A stretch of DNA of 64,000 nucleotides from Pseudomonadota bacterium (GCA_023404675.1 JAEYAW010000031.1:310001-374000); one strand, 5' to 3'. Shown: positions 9,061-18,108, numbered from the stretch's first letter. Notes: generated by a model from the sequence alone, not told the origin. Numbers and translations are program-made.

Positions 9061-10161
9061 TCAGTTGTAGATCGAATACTTTCCGCCGACGAAGAAGCGC
9101 TCATCGATGAAGGCGTGGATCTGTTCGTCCGACAGCTTGCGTTCGGACAGGATGTCGTCGCCCTGCTCGACATACCAGGCCTGGAACTGCTTGATCGCAT
9201 TGCGCGCGCGATCCGCATTCGGTTCGCCGGCCATGAACTCCCACTCGCCCGCATGGGTGATCTGGAACTTGGCCACCTCTTCCGGAACGCGGGTTTCGCG
9301 CGCGACGATCTTCGTCGCCTCATCGACATTGTCATATGTCCATTCGCGCGTACGCTCGCGTGCGGCGAGAAAAGCCTTCACCACTTCCGGATACTTGTTC
9401 ACGAAATCGCGGCGCGCAAAGTAAGTCACGCGGCCAGCATTATTGACGTAGATGCCGTCGTCTGGCGACCGCCCCACGACCTTCAGCTTACCCGACAGCC
9501 ATCCGCCGGTGGCAGCCGCGCCGGCGGCCAGATGGAACGTGGTCGCGTCGGTCGCACCCGACAGCACCGAGGAAATCGCCACCGCCACGTTGTCGATCGA
9601 AGTGTAACGGATGCGCCCCTGCTTCTCGCGGGAATCGAACGGAAGCCCCGCCTTCTGAGTGATCTCGAAGGGCGACGACCAGTAGCAGCTGATGCGACTG
9701 GAGCCGAACTTCTTGCCGTCGAGATCGGCCACGCTGTTGATCTTGTCATTGTCTGCGCGCGCGAGAATCGGGGCGCGATAGCGGTTGGACGGCTCCGATG
9801 CCCAGATGATCACGCCGTCCAGGCCGTTTGCCCGATGCACCGTGGCCGGATAAATCATCCGCTGGGCAATGGCGATAGCGCCGCCACTGACCGCAGCGGA
9901 CTCGGCGCCGATCAGCTCGGCGGCTCCCGATGCGATGAGATTGATCTTCTTTGTTCCGATCTTGTCGAACTCTTCCTTGAAGATACCCTTCTCGCGCGCG
10001 ACGACGGTCCACGGCGTAAGCTGAAGGTTGATCTCCGGCAGCGCTTCCGCGCGCGATGCGGATGTTCCGACCAACACGGATGTCACCGCCAGCATCGCGC
10101 CCAGCGCGAGCCTCGACGGCGAGAATGAAATTCCACGATTCGACGACGATAGAGAATGCAT
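9061..10161 (-). CDS. ABC transporter substrate-binding protein, sulfonate/taurine type
   Basis: A 366-residue exported protein with a signal peptide ending near ASRAEA (residues 30-40). The mature part has the SsuA/NrtA-like layout: LTPWTVVAREKGIFKEEF, a GAAELIGAESAAVSGGAIAIA stretch lining the ligand site, SNRYRAPILAR, then ARRDFVNKYPEVVKAFLAARERTREW. GAGGATAAG is placed 0-8 bases before the ATG. It is the first gene of the transporter operon and should be regulated from the 149-base region shared with the divergent gene at 10323. The ligand is unproven; aliphatic sulfonates are the closest guess. Confidence 0.88.
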   Translation of the reverse strand: MHSLSSSNRGISFSPSRLALGAMLAVTSVLVGTSASRAEALPEINLQLTPWTVVAREKGIFKEEFDKIGTKKINLIASGAAELIGAESAAVSGGAIAIAQRMIYPATVHRANGLDGVIIWASEPSNRYRAPILARADNDKINSVADLDGKKFGSSRISCYWSSPFEITQKAGLPFDSREKQGRIRYTSIDNVAVAISSVLSGATDATTFHLAAGAAATGGWLSGKLKVVGRSPDDGIYVNNAGRVTYFARRDFVNKYPEVVKAFLAARERTREWTYDNVDEATKIVARETRVPEEVAKFQITHAGEWEFMAGEPNADRARNAIKQFQAWYVEQGDDILSERKLSDEQIHAFIDERFFVGGKYSIYN

Positions 10162-10322
10162 CTTATCCTCACTTTGTTAGATCGCGTGCGATGAACAATC
10201 TGTTTGACCCACGTCAACGATCGCGCTTCACTGAGAGTAGAATGCTTCGTCAAATTACATCAAGACGACGGGGTGGCCGGACGTGCTGATTTGACCTTCG
10301 CGATCAAACTTTGAAAAACCAT

Positions 10323-11234
10323 ATGACCATAGAGACGAAACGAGATGAAAATCGCCTATTGAGCTCGTTCACGGTGCAAGTTTCGTCCGCCGTCATTCTG
10401 GGACTTCTCGCCTCCATTCCTCTCGCATCGATTCTCCTCTCGGTGGAATCGCTCAACCCAGCGCCTCGAGCCGCACCTCTTTACCGGGCCGGCGGCGCGC
10501 CAGACGCTCACAACATCGCTCACAAGCCACCGCTTCGGATCGGAGTCTTTTACGAGCCGCCGGCCAAACCTCCCGATGGCCGCATCTATGTCGAAGACGG
10601 CTTTGAGCTCGACCTGGCGGAAGCGATCGGCCAGCGGCTCGCAGTCCCCATTCAGATTGCTCGGGTCGAGCAGAGGCGCTCCGGCGAACTGCTTCGCTCG
10701 CATTCCGTTGATGTGGTCATCGCCCGCATGCCGGACGGCGAGCAATTGCCCGGTGATGTGACGGTCATCCCGACAGGATACGAATCCGGTCTCAGTCCGG
10801 TCGCGCGCTCGGACAAAGCGCTGAGGGCCTGGAGCGATCTGGCCGGGAGCGTTGTCTGCATTCCGGAGGCCAACGAACGCGGGCGCCTGCTGATCGAGCG
10901 GCTGGGAGCAACGGCCCGGACCGTCAGAGCGCCGGCACAAGCACTCATGCTCGTGCGAACCGGAGAGTGCGCCGCCACGATCCACGATCGCGCCGTGCTC
11001 GATCCGCTGTTCAAAAAAATGTCCTGGCAGAAGTTCTCGGCCACCCTTCCCCCGGTCGAGCCGGCAAGACTTGTTGTTGCGGTAACGAGGCAGGATCGCG
11101 ATCTGGCCAGCGCGATTGCAGGAGCCCTCGCGGCGGAGCAAGCCTCGGGGCAATGGCAGAAGCGGCAAGAAAGGTGGGCCTCGCTCGTTGCCTTCGAAGT
11201 CTACCGCGATCAGGTGGCGGCCGATTGTCACTGA
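10323..11234 (+). CDS. Solute-binding-like protein (SBP_bac_3 fold), possibly membrane-anchored
   Basis: About 303 residues. A hydrophobic segment (about residues 15-42) could be a signal or anchor. Then a family-3 solute-binding domain begins at PPLRIGVFYEPPA and includes DGFELDLAEAIGQRLAVPIQI and VDVVIARMPDG, the pattern of polar amino-acid binding proteins. Start is uncertain: ATG 10323 or TTG 10311, neither with a clear Shine-Dalgarno. The cytochrome peroxidase gene begins within its last codons, so the two are translationally coupled. No permease or ATPase accompanies it, so a role with the cytochrome (as XoxJ-like proteins have with cytochromes) is conceivable but unproven. Confidence 0.7.
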   Translation: MTIETKRDENRLLSSFTVQVSSAVILGLLASIPLASILLSVESLNPAPRAAPLYRAGGAPDAHNIAHKPPLRIGVFYEPPAKPPDGRIYVEDGFELDLAEAIGQRLAVPIQIARVEQRRSGELLRSHSVDVVIARMPDGEQLPGDVTVIPTGYESGLSPVARSDKALRAWSDLAGSVVCIPEANERGRLLIERLGATARTVRAPAQALMLVRTGECAATIHDRAVLDPLFKKMSWQKFSATLPPVEPARLVVAVTRQDRDLASAIAGALAAEQASGQWQKRQERWASLVAFEVYRDQVAADCH

Positions 11235-12352
11235 CTTTCGTCACGGTCCTGCGCGGACTTTTACCGGCTGCCGTGCTCGCGGCATTGATCGTGGCAGCGG
11301 TCGACATTCCCATCTCAACGACGCGCGCGAACGGATCGACAACGCAGGAGGACCTATCAGGTCTCCTGCATCTCTACCGCGCTCCAATCGCCGCATGGCC
11401 TCCACCGCTGATCGACAGCGACGTCGCGTTTGTCGAATTTTCCGCATCGACGCAAGCGCCTCCGAAGCCGGATCGGCTCGCCGCGCTCGGCCGTTCGCTG
11501 TTCAACGATCCCGCTCTCTCGGTCGATGGCACAATCGCCTGCGCCTCCTGTCACAACGAACAGCAGGGCTGGACGGTTCATGCCCCGACCGCGCGCGGCG
11601 TGAATGGCCGGACCGGACGGCGCAATCCGCCTTCGCTGACAGGCGTCGACGCCAGAGTCGTCTTCGGATGGGACGGGCGTGGCATGCGCCTCGACGAACA
11701 GTCGCTTCGTCCGCTCACCCAGCCGGACGAAATGGGTTTCACGAGTATCGACGCCGTCCTCGCCCGCATCAATTCCGCACCCGCCTCCCTCTCCGCGTTC
11801 TCCGACGCAGGCGATCCCGCACCGATAACGCGCGCCGCGCTGGGCCGCGCTCTCGCCGCCTATCTGCGAACCCTCGACACGCCAACGCGCTGGGACCGCT
11901 TTCTTGCTGGCGAGCCGGCGGCGCTGGACGATCGGGAAATCCGGGGGCTTCACCTGTTCCGAACAAAGGCCGGCTGCGCGAACTGCCACTTCGGGCCGCG
12001 CCTGACCGATGACGGATTTCACAATTTGAAGATTTCGGCCTTCGGAGAACCTTCTCAGGATCTCGGCCGCTTTGATGTCACCGGCAATCCCGACGACGCC
12101 GGGCGGTTTCGCACGCCAAGCCTCCGCCATGTCGCCAGAACCGCGCCCTACATGCACAACGGCCTTTTCGAAACGCTCGAAGGTGTCGTGAATTTTTATG
12201 CCCGCGGTGGTGGCGAGGTGTGGGCAAGGAACGCGGATGAAGCCGCCCACCCGCTTTACCCCCATGCCGCCCGCCTGTCGCGGCACATTCGACCGCTCGA
12301 TCTTTCGGACGACGAAAAGGCCGCACTCGTCGCATTTCTGCGCGCGCTGTGA
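11225..12352 (+). CDS. Di-heme cytochrome c peroxidase / MauG-like protein
   Basis: About 375 residues with an N-terminal hydrophobic segment (residues 6-27) for export. Two CXXCH haem sites are present: CASCH at 106-110 and CANCH at 251-255. The surroundings (RLAALGRSLFNDPALS before the first, FRTPSLRHVARTAPYMHNG after the second) match the CcpA/MauG superfamily. These periplasmic enzymes reduce H2O2 or carry out protein oxidation. A TTG start at 11225 is chosen because AGGTGG lies 7 bases upstream and it overlaps the preceding gene by 10 bases; longer in-frame readings would run deep into that gene. A hairpin follows. Confidence 0.88.
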   Translation: MSLTFVTVLRGLLPAAVLAALIVAAVDIPISTTRANGSTTQEDLSGLLHLYRAPIAAWPPPLIDSDVAFVEFSASTQAPPKPDRLAALGRSLFNDPALSVDGTIACASCHNEQQGWTVHAPTARGVNGRTGRRNPPSLTGVDARVVFGWDGRGMRLDEQSLRPLTQPDEMGFTSIDAVLARINSAPASLSAFSDAGDPAPITRAALGRALAAYLRTLDTPTRWDRFLAGEPAALDDREIRGLHLFRTKAGCANCHFGPRLTDDGFHNLKISAFGEPSQDLGRFDVTGNPDDAGRFRTPSLRHVARTAPYMHNGLFETLEGVVNFYARGGGEVWARNADEAAHPLYPHAARLSRHIRPLDLSDDEKAALVAFLRAL

Positions 12353-12452
12353 CCGGCAACTGCCGGCATGGTGATCGATTTGCTGGGCTCACGACCCGCC
12401 CGATCAACCCCGGCCCGCCGATTCCCCGACGATACGCGGTGGGCAAACGATA

Positions 12453-12484
12453 GAGCCCGGATCCATAGCCGTGGATCCGGGCTC
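12453..12484. terminator. Bidirectional terminator-like hairpin between convergent genes
   Basis: A perfect 13-base inverted repeat, GAGCCCGGATCCA and TGGATCCGGGCTC, with a 6-base loop, sits between the convergent peroxidase and MetQ-like genes. No U-run follows on either strand, so termination strength is uncertain. Confidence 0.65.
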
Positions 12485-12505
12485 CCAGCAAGGCTCAACC
12501 GCGCG

Positions 12506-13387
12506 CTACTTGGCGACGGCGGAAGCCGCACCGGAGGTCGATGAGGCCTGCTCCTTCTCCCACGGAAACGAAATGACGTTGCCGTAGTACTTCTTCAGTG
12601 TCTCCTTCACCTCGGGGGTCGTCTGGTAAATTCTGATGAACTGCTGGATGCGCGCATCATTTGTCCGGTCCGGACGTGTCACGAAACGCAACGCGTAGAG
12701 ATCGTTCGGCTTTTCGAGAACAACCGGCGTGTTCGGATCGAGCCCCCCGAGCTTGGCAAAAGCCGGGTACGTCACTGCCGCATCGAGATCATCAAGTGCG
12801 CGCGAAATCTGCGGGCCGTCCACCTGGAGAATTTTGAGGCTCTTTGGATTGTCCACGATATCGGCCACCGTTGCGAGATATCCAACGTTGTCTTTCAGCT
12901 TCAAAAGGCCGGCCTCCTGAAGCAGCGACAGCGCCCGTCCGGTATTGATGGCATCGCTCGCGATGGCGATCTTGGCGCCGTCCTTCAATTCCGAGATGTT
13001 CTTGATCTTCTTTGAATAGATTCCGTTCGTTGTGGAGTATCCAAGACCCACGGCAACAAGCTTGTAGCCGGCCTTGTTGATCGAGTCCTCCAGAAATGGC
13101 TGATGCTGAAAATAATTCAGATCCAGATCGCCGTTTGATACTGCGATATTCGGCGTCGACCAGTCGCTGAACTCGACAATCTTGACGTCGAGTCCCTGCT
13201 CCTTCGCCTTGGCCACGACGATATCGAGGACGCCGTTCGTCGGCATCGTCGCAACGCCGACCTTGAGGGGCGACGCGAAGAGATCTCCGATGCCAACACC
13301 GAACAGGACAGCCGCCAGAATTCCCATTTTCACGGCAGGTCGCGTCTTGTTAGAAAATGTCCTCAGTGACGACGTCAGCGAACTCAT
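12506..13387 (-). CDS. MetQ/NlpA-family substrate-binding protein without lipobox
   Basis: 293 residues. It has the MetQ pattern: SPLKVGVATMPTNGVLDIVVAKAKEQG, DLNYFQHQPFLE (the conserved FQHxP(Y/F)L), IAIASDAINTGRALSLLQEAGLL, and a later DLDAAVTYPAFAKL. MetQ proteins deliver methionine to MetNI importers. Unusually no cysteine follows the signal segment (residues 20-40), so it should be a soluble periplasmic protein rather than a lipoprotein. No metN or metI gene is next to it. AGAGG precedes the ATG. Placement beside sulfonate and sfnB-like genes fits a sulfur-source role (inference). Confidence 0.87.
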   Translation of the reverse strand: MSSLTSSLRTFSNKTRPAVKMGILAAVLFGVGIGDLFASPLKVGVATMPTNGVLDIVVAKAKEQGLDVKIVEFSDWSTPNIAVSNGDLDLNYFQHQPFLEDSINKAGYKLVAVGLGYSTTNGIYSKKIKNISELKDGAKIAIASDAINTGRALSLLQEAGLLKLKDNVGYLATVADIVDNPKSLKILQVDGPQISRALDDLDAAVTYPAFAKLGGLDPNTPVVLEKPNDLYALRFVTRPDRTNDARIQQFIRIYQTTPEVKETLKKYYGNVISFPWEKEQASSTSGAASAVAK

Positions 13388-13607
13388 GACAGCCTCTTTT
13401 CAGAAATGATTGAGGCATCCATTCCTAGAACATTTTTTGCGGTGCGCAATAAAACAGTAAATCAAATTTTCAACGCAACATGGAACGATCGCATCGTCAT
13501 GGTTCTTATAACGGCATGAGATTTCATGGCGTCGGCGTCACAAGGAGGTTCGGAACGAGGATTTCCGGCAAGTCCGTGGCTGGCACGCTCTCGCCAAAAG
13601 ATCCGCT

Positions 13608-13646
13608 TCAAAAAAGCGGCCCGGATGTTCCCATCCGGGCCGCTTT
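13608..13646 (-). terminator. Strong intrinsic terminator of the sfnB-like unit
   Basis: On the minus strand a perfect 15-base stem (AAAGCGGCCCGGATG / CATCCGGGCCGCTTT, 4-base loop) is followed by a T-run. It begins 21 bases after the stop of the dehydrogenase gene at 13668. Confidence 0.9.
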
Positions 13647-13667
13647 GTTCAGATCATGATCAATCGA

Positions 13668-14891
13668 TCAAAGCCAGGCATGCCGGGGAGGCTTGCGGTC
13701 ATTGAGATAGAAATCCCCGACAGCATGATGTTTCCACCGCACCGGATCGTGCAGCGTATGAACGCGCGCATTGCGCCAGTGCCGATCGAGGTTATCGGCC
13801 TCAAGAGCCGCGCGAGTCCCAGCCAGTTCAAACAGCTTGTCAGCCGCTTCGATCGCGATTTCCGTGCTGGCAATCCGCGCTTCAGCCGTGGCGACAGATG
13901 CCTCCGCCACGGTCTCCTCGCCCGGATTGGCGCGCGCAACGTCCAGCAACCGCGAAGCACGTTCGAGCAGAGCTTCCGCGCCGTGCAGCGCTGTGACAAG
14001 GCGTCCCACATCCCGGATCACATGCGGGTCGTCGGACGCACGCTCGACGCCTGAATCGATCCACGGACGCGAGCGCTCGCGCACGAAGCGGACAAGATCG
14101 CGAATCGCGGCCGACGCGATGCCCGTGTCGATGGCCGCATGATTGATCTGGGCATAGGGACCGGCCGCAGTCGCAGTCTCGTAAGCCCGTCGCGTGTAAA
14201 GGAGCTGGTCGGATGTCACCTTCACATCGCGCAGACGAACCGTGCCGCTCGCCGTTGTACGCTGGCCGAATCCCGACCAGTCGTCGACGATCTCCAAGCC
14301 TAGCGCGTTGCCGGGAAGTATCGCAACCAGCGGCTTTCCCTCAACGTCGAGCCCGACGATAGGAACCCAGTGGGCAAAAAGCGCACCCGTCGAATAGAAT
14401 TTCTCGCCGTTGAGGACCAGATGGTTTCCGCGCTCTTCGAACCTTGTCTGGATATCGCGGATATTGGCGCCGGCTTTTTCCGAAAATCCGTTTCCGAATC
14501 TGTCGCCGAGCAGGACACGCTTCAAGTAGAACTGGCGCTGCTCCGGCGAGCCGATCCGCGCGATATGCTCGACGAAACAGTAATGATTCTGGGGAATCTG
14601 TGCGATGGACGGATCCGCCTCGGCGATGATCTTGATCACCGTCGAAAGCGTGACAGTCGAAAGATCAGGTCCGCCAAACGCCTTCGGCACCTGAATCGCC
14701 CAGAGCCCGCTCCGGGAAAATCGCTCGACTTCGGCACGCGGCAGCTCGCGATTACGATCGCGGCGGGACGCGCCTTCGGCGAAGTCGCGCGCCAGCTCGC
14801 GCGCGACCGCAATGGCCTCCTCGTCGGTCTGCGGCACGCGCACCGGGACTCCGTTTTCTGGATCAGATTTCAGTTGGGCCTGCGCCGACAT
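13668..14891 (-). CDS. SfnB-type acyl-CoA dehydrogenase-like flavin monooxygenase
   Basis: 407 residues of acyl-CoA dehydrogenase/DszC fold. Helical N-terminal part contains LPRAEVERFSRSGLWAIQVPKAFGG. The middle domain has FGNGFSEKAGANI and VLNGEKFYSTGA; the C-terminal helical domain ends with HDPVRWKHHAVGDFYLND. This layout is that of the SfnB sulfur-acquisition family, flavin-dependent oxidoreductases used when organosulfur compounds serve as sulfur source. The ATG at 14891 has GAGGA 6 bases upstream. It is the last gene before a strong terminator. Exact substrate (sulfone, sulfide or other) is unknown. Confidence 0.85.
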   Translation of the reverse strand: MSAQAQLKSDPENGVPVRVPQTDEEAIAVARELARDFAEGASRRDRNRELPRAEVERFSRSGLWAIQVPKAFGGPDLSTVTLSTVIKIIAEADPSIAQIPQNHYCFVEHIARIGSPEQRQFYLKRVLLGDRFGNGFSEKAGANIRDIQTRFEERGNHLVLNGEKFYSTGALFAHWVPIVGLDVEGKPLVAILPGNALGLEIVDDWSGFGQRTTASGTVRLRDVKVTSDQLLYTRRAYETATAAGPYAQINHAAIDTGIASAAIRDLVRFVRERSRPWIDSGVERASDDPHVIRDVGRLVTALHGAEALLERASRLLDVARANPGEETVAEASVATAEARIASTEIAIEAADKLFELAGTRAALEADNLDRHWRNARVHTLHDPVRWKHHAVGDFYLNDRKPPRHAWL

Positions 14892-14997
14892 GTTTTCCTC
14901 GAATGAAAGAGAATGGATCTCGCTCCGGTCAAGCACTCACTCGCCTGTTCGAGCCGATGGTTCGCCTGCACGACGCGGTTCGACCGGAGGCGACTCA

Positions 14998-16302
14998 TCA
15001 ATCGGCACCATTGCCGTGCCACAATTTCTGGTGCTCGACATGCGTGCTCAGGTAAGCGCCGTCCTTGTAGTGCGTGTCGTAGAAATCGAGATCGATGTGA
15101 TGGGCCTGGGTATAGGCCCCAACGCCGACACTGGGCTGCGTTCCGGGAAACTTGCCGTAAGTGTCATAGATGTCCTGCGCCAGCGAGCCCAGATACGTCA
15201 CGAATGCCGGGCTATAATGATCGATGCGCGATTTCACTCCCTCGTTGTCGCGATAGGGGCCGGCGCGCCCAGCCGTATGATGGCCGCGCGACCCGAACTT
15301 GCGCTCTGCAAACCGCTCGGCCGCGACTCTCATATTCGGCACATAGGGAGGCACCAGCGGCTCGAAGTGGCCGTCAAGGCCGATCGGGTTCGGCTGCACC
15401 CAGTCATCGCGCCGATCGAACCTGAAGCCGAATCCCGGCACTCCTTTCGGCGCGAACGCTCCGAGAATGGCCTGGGTGTTGATGCCGGAAAACAGCCAGC
15501 CTCCAAGACCGATCGCCTGCAGCACGAGGTGAACGTTGTAGGCTGCGATCGCAAGCTCGGAGGTTGTACTGGTCCGGGAGTTGCTCTCGACCAGCGAGAG
15601 CGGCACCTTTCGATCAGGCCTCAGAACGCCCTCGGCGAGCAATTCCTCCGGCTCGCCCAGCACGCGGCCGCTTCGGGCATCTGTGATGAGCGCCCCCTCT
15701 CCGCTGCGGATCCAGAGGTGATTGAACGTCGATTCCACCTGATCGCTGATGGGAACCAGCAGAAGACTTCCCGGCTTGTTCGCCACCCAGCGATTGTGAG
15801 ACGCGACGTAGGGGTATTCGGCGGGAAATTCGATACGCTTGTCGCTCAGCTGGATGATGTGCGGCTTGAGCCACTCCACGAGCCGCTCAAGATCATCGAC
15901 GCCGTGATACTCCTGAATGGCCGTTGCATCGAGATCGCGAAAGCGCGTGATGTAGGCGCCGCTGTCGTCGTTGATCAGAACTTCCGAACCATGGGTCGCC
16001 GCCCCGCTCGGATAGGTACGGCCGATCGGCCGCACCGTATAGTTGCAGCCGGTATCGTCGGCCCCCACCTCGGTATAAGGAATTCCGAGATTCCAGCCGC
16101 TGACGCCAACACTCGTGGCGATCAGGACCGCTCTTTCCAGCTCACTGAGAGGCTGAGGCGGATGCCTGGACGTATACGCCAGCGGACCATCGGGAATCGA
16201 CATGCCGACGCCGAAACGACGCGAGCGACGGCCGAACAGGGCATCGAGCAACGAAAACTTCGCCAGCCCATCGAGGGCAGCGGCACGAGCTGAGAATGTC
16301 AT
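14998..16302 (-). CDS. Conserved protein of unknown function, possibly nitroreductase-like
   Basis: A 434-residue protein with no signal peptide that I cannot assign firmly. The segment LSELERAVLIATSVGVSGWN (about residues 52-71) and the later ELAIAAYNVHLVLQAIGLGG resemble helices of nitroreductase/SagB-like flavoproteins, but no diagnostic FMN motif is obvious. A glycine/histidine-rich stretch, FGSRGHHTAGRAG, lies about two thirds along, and the C-terminus is histidine-rich (THVEHQKLWHGN). It starts 10 bases after the YdhR-like gene and lies 106 bases before the sfnB-like gene, so a role in the same oxidative sulfur pathway is a reasonable guess. Confidence 0.6.
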   Translation of the reverse strand: MTFSARAAALDGLAKFSLLDALFGRRSRRFGVGMSIPDGPLAYTSRHPPQPLSELERAVLIATSVGVSGWNLGIPYTEVGADDTGCNYTVRPIGRTYPSGAATHGSEVLINDDSGAYITRFRDLDATAIQEYHGVDDLERLVEWLKPHIIQLSDKRIEFPAEYPYVASHNRWVANKPGSLLLVPISDQVESTFNHLWIRSGEGALITDARSGRVLGEPEELLAEGVLRPDRKVPLSLVESNSRTSTTSELAIAAYNVHLVLQAIGLGGWLFSGINTQAILGAFAPKGVPGFGFRFDRRDDWVQPNPIGLDGHFEPLVPPYVPNMRVAAERFAERKFGSRGHHTAGRAGPYRDNEGVKSRIDHYSPAFVTYLGSLAQDIYDTYGKFPGTQPSVGVGAYTQAHHIDLDFYDTHYKDGAYLSTHVEHQKLWHGNGAD

Positions 16303-16312
16303 AGGAGCAGGA

Positions 16313-16642
16313 TCAGGCCGCGAGGTTTGCTCTGGTCAAAGTCGCGCGGGTGATGGCGCTGAGTTTCTCGTCCACGTCAAAATAGGTGATCGAGATATTG
16401 CTTCCGCCGCCCGCTGCCAGCCGCTTACGCAGATTGCCCTCACCCCACGCCCGGGCATTCGCGATGGTATCGAACAGGTAAATCCCACCCCGCAGCTTGT
16501 CAGTGTCGCTCGAAATCCAGACCTTCCATTGAAGGCCTGCGACGTTTTTCGCGATCTTGTCCGCAGACGCCAGTCGATCCGTATCGGACTGTGCGACTTG
16601 CTGTTCGCTCGGCGTATAGTTCACTTGAAGGAGGATCGCCAT
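16313..16642 (-). CDS. YdhR-like small monooxygenase-fold protein
   Basis: 109 residues of ferredoxin-like alpha/beta-barrel (ABM superfamily). It begins AILLQVNYTPS and contains GLQWKVWISSDTDKLRGGIYLFDTIANARAW, the pattern of YdhR-type proteins where a tryptophan/serine pair lines the pocket. It may act with the neighbouring flavoproteins, but the YdhR family has no settled reaction. GTGGAGA lies upstream of the ATG; a longer reading to 16753 lacks similarity. It is the first gene of the three-gene YdhR / unknown / SfnB set. Confidence 0.78.
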   Translation of the reverse strand: MAILLQVNYTPSEQQVAQSDTDRLASADKIAKNVAGLQWKVWISSDTDKLRGGIYLFDTIANARAWGEGNLRKRLAAGGGSNISITYFDVDEKLSAITRATLTRANLAA

Positions 16643-16783
16643 ATTGTCTGTCTCCACGAGAAGATATCGTGGATTTGACCACAGTTCGCGAAGATTGATT
16701 TCGCAAAGTTTGCCAGCAGTCCAGAAGACACATCCCACAAAGCCGGTCCGCATAGAATGGATTCGGTGACATCAACGATGCCA

Positions 16784-17491
16784 TCACGCTCCGAGGTAGG
16801 CCCGTTGCACCCGCTCGTCGTGCAGCAGGGATTGCGCCGATCCGGACAGGGACACGCGCCCGACCTCAAGCACATACGCTGCATCAGCGAGCGAGAGCGC
16901 GAGCCGCGAGTTCTGCTCGACCAGCACGATGGTGACGCCGCTCGCGTGTATTTCGCGAATCAGGCGCGCCAACTCATGAACCACAACCGGAGCCAGTCCC
17001 AGCGTCGGCTCGTCCAGCAGCAGGATGCCGGGGCGCGACATCAGCGCCCGGCCAATGGCGCACATCTGCTGCTCGCCACCGGAGAGGTTGCGTGCCAGAC
17101 TTCCCCGTCGCCGCGCAAGATTTTGAAAGATGTGGTAGACTTTTTCGAGATCGCGCTGCGTCGCGTGCCCGCGACCACGACTATAGGCGCCGATCAGCAG
17201 ATTTTCGTGAACTGTCAGATCGGGAAACAGCCTCCGCCCCTCGGGAGACAGGGTCATGCCGAGCGCCGCCCGGTCCTCCACGGCGGTCCTCGTGATGTCC
17301 TGACCGTCGAGTGAAATTGTTCCGGACGCGACTGGAACGAGGCCTATGCAGGCGTTCAGGAACGTCGATTTTCCCGCGCCGTTTGCACCGATCACGGTGG
17401 TGATGCCGCCCTCCGCCGCGGTCATCGTCACATCGACGAGCGCTTCGACGGCTCCGTATCGAACCGACAGGCGGGAAGCTTCAAGCCGCAA
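16784..17491 (-). CDS. livF: LivF-type branched-chain amino acid ABC transporter ATPase
   Basis: 235 residues. Walker A GANGAGKST, signature LSGGEQQ, Walker B ILLLDEP and the switch EQN (LVEQNSRLAL) are all intact, and the short LivF length fits. The TTG start at 17491 is supported by GGGAGGAGG 5 bases upstream and overlaps the end of the preceding livK-livG fusion by 11 bases; a longer reading to 17587 lies inside that gene. Because the permease genes livH and livM, most of livG and most of the binding-protein gene are gone, this ATPase has no local partners. It may be non-functional or serve elsewhere. Confidence 0.87.
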   Translation of the reverse strand: MRLEASRLSVRYGAVEALVDVTMTAAEGGITTVIGANGAGKSTFLNACIGLVPVASGTISLDGQDITRTAVEDRAALGMTLSPEGRRLFPDLTVHENLLIGAYSRGRGHATQRDLEKVYHIFQNLARRRGSLARNLSGGEQQMCAIGRALMSRPGILLLDEPTLGLAPVVVHELARLIREIHASGVTIVLVEQNSRLALSLADAAYVLEVGRVSLSGSAQSLLHDERVQRAYLGA

Positions 17492-18108
17492 CGTCGCCTC
17501 CTCCCAGATAGACCTCGATGAAACGCGGATCCCGCCGCACCACGTCGGGCGGCCCATCCGCGACCACCTCACCTTGCGCAAGAACAACGACCCGTTCCGA
17601 CAGCCGCATCACGAGCCGCAGGTCGTGCTCCACGACAATGACTGCGATGCCGCGCGCATGAATCGCGCGCAGCAGTTCCTCCATCTGCTCCGTCTCTGCG
17701 CCATTGAGTCCGGCGGCCGGCTCATCGGCAAGCAGAAGGCGCGGCCGGGCGGCCAGCGCCATCGCGACGCCAAGAACTTTCTGCGCGCCGTAAGGGAGGG
17801 TGTCCGCCACGAGATCGCGGTGTGGAGCAAGGCCCGTCAGATCGAGAATATCCTCGACATGCGCATACGAGACGACCTCGATCTGAAGACGCTTACCGCC
17901 GACATTAAGCCCCCCGCGATCATTCACCTCCTGCGCCGCGATGCGTGCGCCGCCATCAATCGGCAATCCCCACGTTGCGCCCGGACCGGTGAGATTGGAG
18001 ATCACGCCAATCTTGAGAACCGATGATTGAGCGAAAGCGGACGGGCCGAGCGCAGTGGATGCGAGGACCACTGAGAAGCGAACGACGATCAAGCAGGAAT
18101 GAAGACAT
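17481..18108 (-). pseudogene. livK-livG deletion fusion with a frameshifted signal region
   Basis: The reading frame begins as a Liv-type binding protein: SSVLKIGVISNLTGPGA, then INDRGGLNVGGKRL-like residues (VNDRGGLNVGGKRLQIEVV). At about 17860 it switches, still in frame, to the C-terminal half of LivG: TLPYGAQKVLGVAMALAARP, LLLADEPAAGLNGAE, VIVVEHDLRLVM, and the terminal EVYLGGG. The Walker A region is missing. In addition the likely true ATG at 18108 (GGGGGA upstream) opens MSSFLLDRRSLLSG in a different frame from ASTALGPSAFAQ, so the signal peptide is split by a one-base shift; only a TTG at 18092 opens the fused frame. One deletion has removed most of livK, livH, livM and the start of livG. 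Confidence 0.82.

Noticed and set aside
17481..18092. Fused binding protein-ATPase as a genuine new protein
   Set aside because: The ATPase part lacks Walker A and the binding-protein part stops after one quarter; neighbours needed for function are missing, and the signal peptide is frameshifted. Decay is the simpler explanation.
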